DNA of 63,717 nucleotides from NCBI GenBank assembly GCA_002081555.1, contig MZNV01000255.1, positions 1-63,717 on the forward strand. The letters are read 5' to 3'. The notes under the pieces are model-generated. The model did no database searches. It saw nothing but the letters and a program-made list of their open reading frames with translations, and had not been told where the DNA came from. The position numbers and the translations under genes are program-made. The stretch is from Protostelium mycophagum (Eukaryota > Evosea > Variosea > Protosteliida > Protosteliaceae). The stretch's first letter is position 1. Each line of letters begins with the position of its first letter. This document shows positions 29,191 through 40,403 of the stretch, piece by piece.

Positions 29191-29549
29191 TGTAAACAAT
29201 GATGTTCAAGTTTTCACTCATTTATTCTGAATTCATTCTTGATTTCTGCCAGGAAGCTATTTGATCCAAGTGGTTTTTTGTTCTCATTGGCCCAGCTTCA
29301 TTTCTTTTGGGAATTAGAACTTGTTGCTTATCAATTCTAAGCCAACACTATAGAGGCTTTGTAGAAAGAGTCTTCTTAGTATTGGCTACAGTGCCTCATG
29401 GCAAGTGCACTCTCCTGCCTTTTTCGCCAGAGTGAAGTGCTCGCTCTGATCCTGATCGTCAGTTTGAAGTTCTGATTCAGAGATTTCGCATATACCAATA
29501 AATGCTACACATAAACTACTATTCAGGACATACAGATTTATCTACAATT
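29191..29549. other. Convergent 3' intergenic region with two hairpins
   Basis: The INO80 and p62-like genes end facing each other. The space holds an inverted repeat, AAGCCAACACTA (29339-29350) against TAGTATTGGCTA (29377-29388), and a second one, CACTCT (29408-29413) against AGAGTG (29429-29434). No known RNA family is recognised. They may be shared 3'-end structures or a small RNA. Confidence 0.4.
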
Positions 29550-30842
29550 TCAGTAATCGCTAATGAGCTGAACAATGGTGTTCACGATGTCTCCCTGGTT
29601 CTTCATCAATATCTCCACATTTGTTCTTCTGTCGCTAAATCCCATCTCTTCGAGCTGAGAAAGTGCGGCTTGGAGTCTCTCCATCAAAACAGGCTGGTTG
29701 GCATCTACAACGGGGGGTTGTGCGGGCTCCTCTACTGGTGCAGGCTGTTCGACAACTGCCTCCTCCATAACGGGGTCCTCCACGACGACAAATTCCTCCT
29801 CTACAACGGGTGGCTCTACAACAGGTCCGGTTGTCTGCTCCACAACGAAGGGGGATGGCTCGGGAGCGGCACACTTGAACCAGTGTGGCAAGGGTTTGTC
29901 AATAGCAAAGAAGTCGTGGTCTGGGTGGATGTTGGGAGCGTGTGTAATGCATCCAGAGCATAGGTCGTAGTCGTTGCATTGGTGACACTTGTGTCTGATC
30001 CCTCTAATACGTTCATCACAGTTGTCGCAGACTGCCCAGTGGACGGGCTCTTCGGTTTTGACGTCCTCTTTAGGCTTCTCTTCGGCCTTGTTCTCCTCCT
30101 TTGGTTGGAAGGGGCACTTGCCGGGTCTCTCTATCAGAATGAAGTCGTGAGAGGGGTGGGTATCACGTGAATTGGCCATGCACACGGCACAAAAGTCAAA
30201 GTCTGCACATTCCATGCACTTGTAACGAATTCCAGCAATTCTAGCGCGGCAGTTGTCACACCAGGCGTTGTGCACCGGCTAAATCATATCAATAAATGTA
30301 GATGTAAAGTTTTGAAGAATCTACCTTCTCCTCTGAGGGAGCGACGGGCTGGGGCTGGGGCTCATCAATTTCGAAGGAAATGGTACCCAGTCTCTCTGCG
30401 ATGTTATCGGCGTTGAGTCCATTTTCAGCAGCAACAGCGGCAAGTCTTTCGACGACGGGAGCCCACTGCTGGGCGATGTCTCTGAAGTGTTCGGCGAGAT
30501 TATTGAAGGTATTAATTGGTTCAACAGGTACGGCCTTCTCCTTCTCAGGCTTCTCATGAAGGGTCTAAATTGGATCAAAATCGTTTTTTGTTAAAGTTCA
30601 CTAACCAACTGAAGAGCGTATCCTTGTTGTCTGGCCAATGAAAGGGCAATTTGTAACTCTTCATCAGAGGACATGTCTACCCAGTCTCCTTCATCATCTT
30701 GGTACTTGACGTTGTGAGTCTTGGCGATATCCGGTCTACTGAAAAGAGTAGCCAGGCGGGCAAAGAGGGCGCTGTAAGTCTGGGATTCAGAGTCGAGAGC
30801 GGTTCTTCTCAGTTGTTCTCCAAGTCTCGCTTTGATGTTCAT
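29550..30842 (-). CDS. PB1-ZZ-ZZ-UBA autophagy receptor, p62/NBR1-like
   Basis: The domain order is that of selective-autophagy receptors. The PB1-like N-terminus (residues 1-85) has basic positions in MNIKARLGEQLRRT and the acidic OPCA-type loop YQDDEGDWVDMSSDEELQIA. A helical linker follows. Then come two ZZ zinc fingers: AWCDNCRARIAGIRYKCMEC continuing DFDFCAVC, and AVCDNCDERIRGIRHKCHQC continuing DYDLCSGC, each with terminal His pairs (HPSHDF, HPDHDF). An acidic Val/Pro-rich linker includes EEFVVVEDP, which fits the LIR core pattern [WFY]xx[LIV] for Atg8 binding (inference). The C-terminus is UBA-like (ALSQLEEMGFSDRRTNVEIL). Animal p62 and NBR1 have one ZZ; two in tandem is unusual. The FW domain of NBR1 is absent. 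Two introns. The start at 30842 is unambiguous. Confidence 0.87.
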
Positions 30843-31158
30843 CTTGTTGTTGCGGTTGTGTTGTGTTGAATTTCTTCTGCAAATTGAATCCCTTCGCAGA
30901 ATGAAACATCTCGCTGAAATCTGCGACTTTTCTGCTAAAAACAGGCCACATCTCCCTCAAGCGTCGCAGATTTCAGAAATGTAGAGGAATTATTCCGGAA
31001 GCAAAAACACGAAAGAAGACGTCACGAGGAGCCCTGATTCGATGAAACATCGTAATCATGAGCTGGTTGACACATGTGAATATTCAATAAACAGGGGAAG
31101 TCCGAGTAATTGGGCTTCTTTTGACATGGTTTTGTGATCAAAATGACCGGTGGAAAAT

Positions 31159-34100
31159 TTATTGTCTGGAAGAGTGGCTGCTGCCAAGACTTTCGGGGCT
31201 AAAGAAAGAGGAGGAGATTGCAGAATTGTCCCAGTTCTTCTTTTTAGAGGTCGGTCCGTTCGCGATGCTCGCTACCTCTTCGAAAGATGGTCTTTCGGTG
31301 GGGAGCCTCTCCCAACACTTTTTCATGGCGTGATGTACATTTGGTGGCCAATCATCGGAAAGAGAAAGGCGACCTGATTGTCTTAGAGAATGTAATGTGA
31401 TCTGGAATAAGGTTCTCACCTCCATCTTTGATGATAGAAGCTACTTGCTGATCTGATTGGCCAGCGTAAGGATGTCTTCCCCCGCTGAACATTTCCCACA
31501 TCATCACCCCAAATGACCACACGTCTGTTTCTAAAAACAGATCAGTGAAAATTCACGAAATAAAAACACTCACCGTGAGATGGTGAATCAAGGATGAGCA
31601 GTTCTGGTGCCTAAAAGGCAGTCAGCATCGCACACAAGACTTGAAAACCACAAACGCGAAAAGAACTCCGCATAATGCGTGGCATTCTGTACACCAGAGA
31701 GGGATTGATTCTAAAAATAGAACAACAGATCTTACCATCCATCGGACGCTCTCTGAATCAATCATCTCTTCGACGCTCTTGGTGGTCTTAACTTTCATTG
31801 CATGAGAAAATCCCCCTGTACAGAGTCATTCTCTTCTCGTTGTAGATGGATAAAAATATTTTTATAATCTCACCTATCTTGACGAGGGGGCCTTTGACAT
31901 ACATGTTTTTGGTGCGGATGTCGGTGTGTACAATCCCCTGTTGTTGCAAATAGTTGAACCCCATGGCCAGATCTACAACCCTTCGACCTGTCAGCTGAGC
32001 AAATCTCATCGAAATTTCTCACATTTTACGTAGGGTGTTCTGCGAACAGTTCTCGTCATTTTGGAGTAAGGACAACAGAGTGCAATCCATGAGCTCCATC
32101 GCGGACATGACATCAGTACCTTCACAGATTCCAAAAAACTTCACAACACTGGGGTGATCACAGATCTACAACGAGTCAGAAATAAATCTTGAAAAAGTAT
32201 ATAACAATTTGAATACCCACAGATAAGATTTGTGCCTCCGCTTTGAACTGGAGGATCTTTGAAGGTACATCGAGTCTCTTCAAGCACACATCACACCCTC
32301 TTAATATGCCCTTGTACACTTCACCATAGTTACAATCTGAGATCTTCTCGTTTACGACGATCTACAACGAGTCATTTTCGGAATAACTGGATGAAAAATC
32401 GTGGAGATTTCGACTTACGTCTGATTCTAAGACCTCTTTTTGGAAGAGAGGAACGTGTGTGATTACGTCTTTGGCGTTGTCTTTGGGCTTCAACAAGTCC
32501 ACAGCCCAAGTCCCCCTCTTCAAGCTATTGTTCTACAACGAGTAAATAAACTCAGAAATAATTTCATATCGTGGATTTTTGTTTCAAAATGCCATTTTGA
32601 GGGTTTAGATATACCGTAGAAGCTAATTCCAGGAACTGTTCCTTGCCCTTATTCTCCCGCCTTTTTTTTATGAGTATGAATACGACGATCACTATGACAA
32701 CGATCAGGAGAGTTCCTCCAACCGCAACAGGAACCGCAATTGCGATTACGTTCACTCCTTGTTTGGCAGTAGGGGATGATGTGGGGGAAGGGTTAGACGC
32801 GGCAGGGGTCACCTGATGATGTCATCACATGTATCCAAAAAAGAACCTGTACATTCTTAAAGAAATAGAACTCACTTTTGCAGACCCTGGGACGACATTA
32901 ATTCCTTGTGATGACAGCACTGTACTGGTGGGGTCGTTGATCATTTCTAGAAGTTCATCTGCGAGACTATTCGCGGAAATTTCCGAGGGTGAATTTCCCG
33001 CCAAAACGGCCACTACCGTATTGTACAGGGTATCTCTTCTTCGCGAGGCTGCGTCGACAGATATCAGTTGTAGACGGTCGATGTTGACTTCGGCGGCAGC
33101 GGCGAGGGGTGGGAGTAATGTACTGGCATTGGGTTTCACGTCAGATCTCAAGCTGAAAGATAAGGTCGCCGATGTAGAAGGGACACTACTCGTTGTAGAT
33201 GGCAATGTAGAGGCCGTAGCTGTTGTAGATGGAATACTGCTGGATGTGGATGAAGTACTTGTTGGAGATGGATTATTCGTTGTAGATGAAGTGCCACTTG
33301 TTGAAGATGGAGTATTTTCCGTTGTAGACGAGGAACCACTTATTGTGGGGATCTCCACAACAGTTGAAGAGGTGGCTGTAGAGGAGGTGGATGCCGTTGA
33401 TGAAGTACTACTTGACGTATTGATAAGGGTGTTATCCGTTGTAGATGATATTACTATGGTAACGGAGGTCGAGACCACTGAACTCGCCGTTGTAGATGAT
33501 AATGAATTGTTGTGTTCATCGCTGGTCACTACTATAGTTGTATTATCGATTGTAGATGAGCCTATTATTGTAGATGTGCCGGTCGTCGAATCGTTCTCCG
33601 TTGTAGATGATACATCCGAACTTGCCGTTGTAGATAATGTATTATTGTCCACTACGGTCGTGTTATCAATTGTAGATGAATCCATTAATGTAGATGTGAC
33701 AGTCACTGTATTGTTCTCCGACGCAGAGGATCCATCTGTACCAGTTGTATAAGAGGTCGAAGAGCTTCCTGTTGTAGATGATGTATTATTGAATCCGTCA
33801 CTTGTCACCACCACAGTTGTGTTGTCAATTGATGATGAATCCACTGTTGATGTGATCATCGTATCATTGTCTGTTGTAGATGTACTGATATCCGTTGTAG
33901 ATGAGGTCGAAGAGCTCCCGGTTGTAGATGACGCGTTGTACCCATCACTTGTCGCAACTACAGTTGTATTATCGATTATAGATGAATCCACTACTGTTGA
34001 TGTGATGGTCATCGTATTGTTCTCGGTTGTAGATGAGACATCTATATTCGTTGTAGATGAGGTCGAAGAGCTCACAGTTGTAGATGACGCGTTGTGCCCA

Positions 34101-35426
34101 TCGCTTGTCGCAACCACAGTTGTACCATCTATTGTTGATGAATCTGCTATTGTCGATGTAACGGTTGTACCGTCATCCGTTGAAGATGAAGTTGTAGAAC
34201 TTTCCGTTGTAGATGATATGTTGGTGTACCCATCGCTGGTCACCACTATAGTCGTGTTCTCAATTGTAGATGAGTCCATTGTTGTAGATGCACCCACAGA
34301 CGTCATCGTTGTAGTATCCATTGAAAATGTGGATGTGTCTGTTGTAGATGAAGTTGTGGTGTCTGAAGTGGTCTCGGTTGTGGACATGTCCGTTGTAGAT
34401 GAGCCCAGAGATGTCTCTGTTGCAGAACTTACAAATGTCTCCGTTGTAGTATCCATTGAAAATGTGGGTGTGTCTGTTGTAGATGAAGTTGTGGTGTCTG
34501 AAGTGGTCTCGGTTGTGGAGACGTCCGTTGTAGATGAACCCAGAGATGTGGATGTCTCTGTTGAAGAATCAAATGAAGATGTGGATGCATCTACTGAAGA
34601 TGAAGTTGTGGAGGTGTCTGCGGTGGTCTCCGTGATAGATGTGTCTGTTGTAGACGTTATAGGTACGTCTGGTGTGGTCTCGGTTGTGGTTGTGGGGGTT
34701 TCTGTGGTCTCGGTTGTGGTTGTCGGGGTCTCTGTGGTCTCGGTTGTAGACGTTGTTGGCACATCTGTTGCATCCACGGATGCATCTGCGGTCGATGTAT
34801 CTTCTGTAGATGCATCCATCTTAGATGTTGTCGATGGCACCTCTGATGCGTTTGTGCTGGGATCACTTGTAGCAGAGGCAACATCATTCGTTGAAGGAGA
34901 GATCGAGCCTGTATCAGTTGTTGAAGAGGTGGTATCTGAATCGCTAGATGATGAACTCGTAACATCGTCTGTGTCTGTGCCTGTGACAAGAGTGCTGGAG
35001 GTCATCGATGTCCCTTCTCCGCTTATAGAAGGATCGTTGCTTTCCTGCAGAATAATGAGAATCAGATCAATAAAGATCTGCTCAAATGGACTGGTCAAGG
35101 AATCATCGCGTCATCAAGAATGTACACTCACAGAGATCTGTGTGCTGGAAGTAACCGTCTGCACGTGATCAGAAAAGCGCTAAGTGTGGCGATCAACTCG
35201 ATAAAGAACTTTATATGGATGACTGACCTCCGTTGAATTATTAGCAACAGGGGCATCAGAATCCTGTAATAAATTAGATCACCAAGAGTGAAAGATAATC
35301 ACCTCTCCAACATCTGCGCCACAATCAGTCATCAATTGATTAGAGATGACACCCACCTTGAGAGACAACATGAATGCTGCTACATAACAAAAGGAGGAAA
35401 ACGAAGGCGAGGTGATGTGCCTTCAT
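31159..35426 (-). CDS. Single-pass mucin-like receptor with TKL-type pseudokinase domain
   Basis: The start at 35426 gives a signal peptide (MKAHHLAFVFLLLCSSIH). Two micro-exons lead to a Ser/Thr ectodomain of roughly 600 residues made of SSTTDxSTxxxT-type repeats, probably heavily O-glycosylated. A membrane-proximal globular domain follows (VNIDRLQLISVDAASRRRDT, SLADELLEMINDPTSTVL). Then come one membrane helix (IAVPVAVGGTLLIVVIVIVV), a basic stop-transfer (KKRREN) and a protein kinase domain. Its blocks are EKISDCNYGEVYKG, CLKRLDVPSKI, GIVHTDIRTKNMYVKG, VKIGGFSHAMK, SVRWMAPELL, ETDVWSFGVMMWEMFSGG and CWERLPTERPSFEEV. The C-lobe and APE are intact, but the DFG position reads GFS, HRD reads HTD, and two glycines of the P-loop are missing. 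The VAIK-type Lys and the catalytic-loop Asp remain. It is probably an inactive or atypical signalling kinase. AATAAA-type sequence lies downstream. Confidence 0.85.
32880..34990 (-). repeat. Ser/Thr-coding repeat tract (ATCTACAAC-rich)
   Basis: Within the receptor ectodomain the coding strand repeats TCATCTACAACG-like units, coding Ser-Ser-Thr-Thr, several dozen times with irregular spacers. Larger units of about 60-170 bases are also repeated, for example around 33880-34230 and 34320-34530. The opposite strand has a long open frame purely as a mirror of this composition. Confidence 0.85.
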
Positions 35427-35576
35427 CGTCCTCTGATGTCAACTGAACAGGCTTCCGAAGTTTTGACAGCAGTGACAGCACCGGACATATTCTTCTCACA
35501 TGCCCGAACACACAAATGCTGCCACTCTCTGTGAGACGATGAACATGATAGTATCGAAAGAAAGGAGATCAAATAC

Positions 35577-38500
35577 ATGGACTTGGTGCAGAAAGTTGTC
35601 GCGTCTGAAAGTTCAGTGAACAAAATATCTGTCTACAACGTGCCAAATCCGGAAAGAATGGAACGTTCCAAAGGATCGGCAACCAGGCACTTTCCATATT
35701 TTGTCCTCTATAGAAAGGTGAAACGTCACCCATTGGACAAGACACCACTCTCACTTTGTCTTTGCGATCATTTCATTCCCAATCCATGTTGATAGCGGCA
35801 GGTTGTGATCAGTAAAAGTTACACGGTACATGTTCTAGAGGGGAACACCATGCTGTCCAGAGGTGATCGTGTGACATTAGATTACACATATCAACTCCTT
35901 CAGAGAGCGCTGCAGACTCTGGTGTCGATTTGAACATCTTACAAGCTGGCAAAGAATTAGAAGATATCAAGGTTGCACAAAGACAAGGAAAAATGACACC
36001 ACAACAGACGTCTGTTCTGAGAGATAACGGTCTCACACTGAATCGGAAATTGTCAGATGCCTTTCATTTTCTGTGCAGGATCAGATCTTTAGAGGAATGG
36101 ATGTGCAGAGTTTTAAGTTTAGATCCGAGGGAGGTAGGGCGTTAATTAACATGGAATTAACGGGAATGAGACGTTTAAAGGTCTTTCCTGACTCTATATT
36201 GTGGCCACGTGTGATGAGCCTCCCAAATGTGAGTTTAACACATCTTTTCCGCGGACATTAAAAAATTCAAAATTCAAAATAATCAATATATTCTGCGAAA
36301 CCAATACCCTCATTGTTGTATCTACAACGAGCCGACCCCTTCAGTCGCCAAACTCTGAGGAAAAAAGGAAGAGCCTTGCGAGTGACGTGGCAATAGTTTT
36401 GTCCCCGCCCAATACGAAGAGTGAATCTAAAAATAGTGACATAATAGAAGACTTTAGGACCTGGATAGAGGACGGGGTCGTGTTATGCAACTTGATCAAC
36501 ACAGTGGGGTGAGCCTATCAAATTCAAAATTCGAATCTCCCGCCCAAAAAGTCACACTTGTTCCAGGAATGAGACCGTTAAGATTTATGTAAACCCCCGT
36601 GAGGGTGGTAAAAGGATGAACAAGATGAGATGCCAAGAGAACCTTCACAGTTTTTTGGAATCACTTTCCCGCCAAAATTTTCTCAGAAAAGGGCAGGATG
36701 CGTTTTTACCCAATGACGTCATCGAGGGGAAAAATATGTCAAAGGTCGTGACATGTCTGGTCTCCTTGGCAACAAATTTGGAAAAGTCTGGGAAAATTCA
36801 GGGGTTGGTCAACTGGACCCCGGCAGAGATGTACAATATGAATTTTGAAAAGAGTAAGAAATTTCTAAAAATTTGGGGGTTGCAGCTCCAACATTTTATA
36901 TGTTACTTTGAGAGTTGCAATTCCGTTAGAATCTGGAGTTTGGACTCGGAATTCGGAAACACGGTCCGAAGTCCAAGTCCGAGATTCCGTGACTGCGAGA
37001 CTTTGAGAAATCTGACAGGTTGTAGATGAGATGGACAAAGTGGCAAAACAGCTGGAAGAAGAGAGAACTGTAAATAAAAGACAAGAAAGTAACGGTGACC
37101 GTGGAAACGAGGTGAGAAATTTCGCGGAGATCTCTGGGATGAGTGTTCCAGGAACGTGAAGAGATTATACCACAAATTCAGGTGCAAGAAGAGAAACCAG
37201 TCGAAGAGGTATTATCAAGATTTTCATTTTTCTGTCACGATTTATTCATTTCGATAAGATTTCAAATTTATTTCGTTCAAACAATTTTTTATTTTTCTTA
37301 AATATCAAAAAATCGAAATTTTCAAAATTACGCAGTTACGTCATGTCATCTTATCTGAATTTTTATTATATTTATGTTGCGGAAACAATAACGTCTGGTT
37401 GTAGATGAGCCAGATGACGTCATTACCCCGAAGAGCTACCGAATGGAGGACGCGAGGCAGGAGCAACACGTCAGCAGAAGATTTCAACGAAGCGGTGCGT
37501 CACTTTTTTTCAACAGATGAGATTATAGCGGGCTGTGTCACAATTCAAATTATTATTATTTTAAAAAATACCAAAAGGTGCAGACGTGTTACGGACCATA
37601 TTCAATATTTTATTTTTTCTATGATATCATAATTTAAATTGTGGCCAAGGACTGAAATTTCCAGTTACGTAGTGAGGATGAAGAGAGAATGAAGTCGCAT
37701 AGCATTGAAACGGCGAGGGTGTCTCAAATATTTGAGCAGGACGATCTCGATCAATTGCGACAGTTCTTAAATCTGCGAAAACAATCCGTGAGTTTCACTC
37801 GAATAAGACACGTATCATTGTTGACACCTGACATTTTTGACAGGACGCGGCCCCGCCAAATGTGACAATGACCAGATCCAGATCTGCCACGATGGGAAAT
37901 ATCAAGTCGCCGAAGAATCTACAACGAAGTAGCTCCACAACTGGGAAAAAAGTCGTCGATTTTTCATCGAAAAAGGTGAGGAAATTTCCGGGAAATTCAT
38001 TTGTAGAAAACTGAAGGAAATTCCAGAGTTTTAGAATGAGTAGAAGATGGAACGCGGACGAAATCGTACCTGGTCTATATTTAGGAGGTAAGATTATTCA
38101 CAGAAATTTCCTCACAATTTTTTGAATTTCTTGGAGTTAACTTTTTCACTATCAATTTTTTTTGAATTTTCAGGTCATTATTTATCACATAAATTCACGT
38201 TTCTACAGCTATAGATGCGGCACACGACATCAACCAGCTACAAATGCGTGACGTCACACACATCCTCTGCATGTCCGGGGGCACCCCGAAATTTCCCGGA
38301 GATTTCAAGTACCTCATCATCGACGCATTCGACTCGAGCGAACATGACATCATCACGTATTTTACGCAGACAAACACGTTTATTAACGAGGGATTAGAAA
38401 ACGGTCGAGTTCTTGTGCATTGGTCAGTCTTTTTAGTTTTATTCAAACAAGTTGATTTTCACGAAGAATAAAAATTGACAAATTCCAGCCAAAAGGGCGT

Positions 38501-39654
38501 GTCACGAAGTAGCACCGTTGTCATGGCATTCTTAATGTCTCAAAGAGGTGAGAGTTTTCACTGACATTTCACAAAATTCATCACAATTTCCATTGAAGAA
38601 GGATTCCATCTGCTAATTCACAAATAAAAAATTACAAAAATAAAATCTGAAGATTAAAAATATAATCCAAAATTTTTCCAAGTTCGATAAAAAATTAATA
38701 ATCCGAAAAAATAAATCCGATAAAAAAATTCGAAAAAATAAATCCGATAAAAACACGACCTGAAAAATAAATTCTAAATAAATTCAGGATATAAATTCCA
38801 GGAGAGTGCGGACTACGTGTGTGAGAAGAGGCCGATTGTATGTCCTAATATCGGTTTCATCAAGCAATTACAATTATACGAGGAGATGAGATTTGACCTC
38901 AACGGTGACGAATTCTCATGTATTTTAAACGACGATTTTGTGGCAAAATTTTTTGAGATATGTATACCACCTACCAGACTTTATCGTTTGTGGCAAAGCC
39001 ACAAGAATATTGAAATTCTTTCAACTTGGTTATAAAGTCACCAAAGATCTCGCTGAGTATTTCAGGGACAGATGCAACACACAAGAGATACAGGAGGTTA
39101 AGACTGAAGAGCCTCATCATTGATTCTAAGGTGAAGATGGCCAACGTGAAGACCATGGCTGATATGAGGTAATATTCTGGGAATTTTCTCGAAATATCAG
39201 TGAAATTTCGGTGGAATTACGTACATCGGATCATTGAATTGAAAGAGTGTTTTTTCGATGAACCCTGTGATGACGTCATCAGTGCGCTATTTATAGGAGA
39301 CACACTGGGATACAGCAACTTGACAAAAGAAGAGCAGAAGGAGATATGTTGCTGTAAATGTGGCGAAGTCTTATTTGATTCAAGACATGTCTTGGCGCAT
39401 TCCGAAGATGATGATCTCGATCAGGTGGGACAATCAGATGCCAAATCTTGTTTATTGACGGGTTGTAGTGCATCATGTTTGACGTCACACCCGCCTCATG
39501 GATGGGGGACATACGGAAAGATCGTGGAAAACTGACGTGTTATTCTTGTGATCACGTGATCGGCGCATATGATTGGAACGGGGGAAACTGTCCCTGCGGT
39601 TTCTCGAGAAAGCCATCATTTGTTGTGACACATAAGGACATCAAATTCAAATAA
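35577..39654 (+). CDS. Calponin-homology domain fused to YVH1/DUSP12 dual-specificity phosphatase
   Basis: The N-terminal part (MDLVQKVVASESSVNK) is not recognised. A CH domain follows (IIEDFRTWIEDGVVLCNLIN, NKMRCQENLHSFLESL, DVIEGKNMSKVVTCLVSLA), which usually binds actin or microtubules. A coiled-coil and Ser/Arg linker leads to a DUSP domain starting RRWNADEIVPGLYLGG, with the active-site loop VLVHCQKGVSRSSTVVMAF intact (Cys codon split by an intron). After it come RYRRLRLKSLIIDSKVK and two zinc-binding Cys pairs (CCCKCGEVLFD and LTCYSCDHVIGAYDWNGGNC followed by PCG), matching the DUSP12/YVH1 C-terminal domain of 60S ribosome maturation. All junctions between CH and phosphatase that I could check (36853/37026, 37111/37150, 37209/37405, 37496/37664, 37786/37844, 37975/38025) keep one frame with no stop. 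MSRRWN at 38036 could also serve as the start of a separate phosphatase, so a two-gene reading remains possible. Confidence 0.8.
38630..38800 (+). repeat. Short AT-rich tandem repeat in a DUSP12 intron
   Basis: Units of AAATAAATCCGATAAAAAAA and close variants repeat several times between about 38690 and 38775, within the intron that ends before GGATATAAATTCCAGG. Confidence 0.7.
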
Positions 39655-40403
39655 AATAATTGATTTCCTTCCATTTTTTAGTATTAAACTTCTTTTTCAG
39701 GAATTCTAAAACGCTGAAAAATCTAGCTTTTCCTTAAGTACCGAGTACAATATTATCTGCGAGATACTAAAGCGAAGAAGTAATAACTCCTGTTAACTTT
39801 AGGGGGGCAACAAACACTCTATCGCAACTGATGGATATTAATTAATTTACGCCTGGGATTGGAGGCAATACCTCAGGATGGAGATTTCCCGCCAAATCTT
39901 AGTTGTTTAATTTTTCATTATTTGCAGACCGACTCGAATGCGCCTTGAACAGCAGACTTCACATAAGCACCCAGCAAGGTCAAGAGATACACTCGCTCAG
40001 GCACTGCGGCGGCACAAAACCAGAATGTCCAAGATGCAACATAAAATCACACCAAGAAGCGATTTGTTCCCAGAAATATCAGCACTGGAGGATCATCTTG
40101 ATGGACGTAAAGGAGAGATCACCTTGCTCGCGCTACAAGAAATGAGCTTACATTATAAATTGAAATTGTGATATAAGATCATTCTCTACTATAGTACTAT
40201 CTTACAGTTCACAATATCAGCACTGTTTAAGATTGAATGTAATAATCATAACCATAATTATTTTATTATTTTATTTAATTATATAATGATAATAGTTAAT
40301 ATTTATTTTGCTGTTGTAGAGAAACGCTGTCAAAATGGGAACGAAAGCTTGCAATTCAAGCGTAACATTGAAAGATACAAGACACATCACATAACGACGA
40401 AAC
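39655..40403 (+). other. Intergenic region with an uncertain short exon (39929-40171)
   Basis: A TTTGCAG acceptor-like site at 39928 is followed by an open frame of about 80 residues (RLEQQTSHKHPARSRDTLAQ, then SALEDHLDGRKGEITLLALQ, ending HYKLKL). It has no recognised family, and no convincing upstream exon was found. It could be the last exon of a small gene. The remainder, 40172-40403, is AT-rich and includes the questin-oxidase-like promoter. Confidence 0.3.

Noticed and set aside
32880-34990. Enrichment of CATCTACAAC as a possible regulatory or splice motif
   Set aside because: In the receptor it is simply the codon run for Ser-Thr-Thr; its resemblance to the complement of the TTGTAG acceptor is probably coincidence.
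32829-35168. Two long plus-strand open frames (307 and 459 codons, Val/Asp-rich) opposite the receptor gene
   Set aside because: They are mirrors of the Ser/Thr-coding repeat on the minus strand, which has a signal peptide, a membrane helix and kinase exons; the plus-strand reading has no such support.
39720-39900. Possible spliceosomal snRNA
   Set aside because: The stretch looks non-coding and partly structured, but no U1, U2, U4, U5 or U6 core sequence could be matched.
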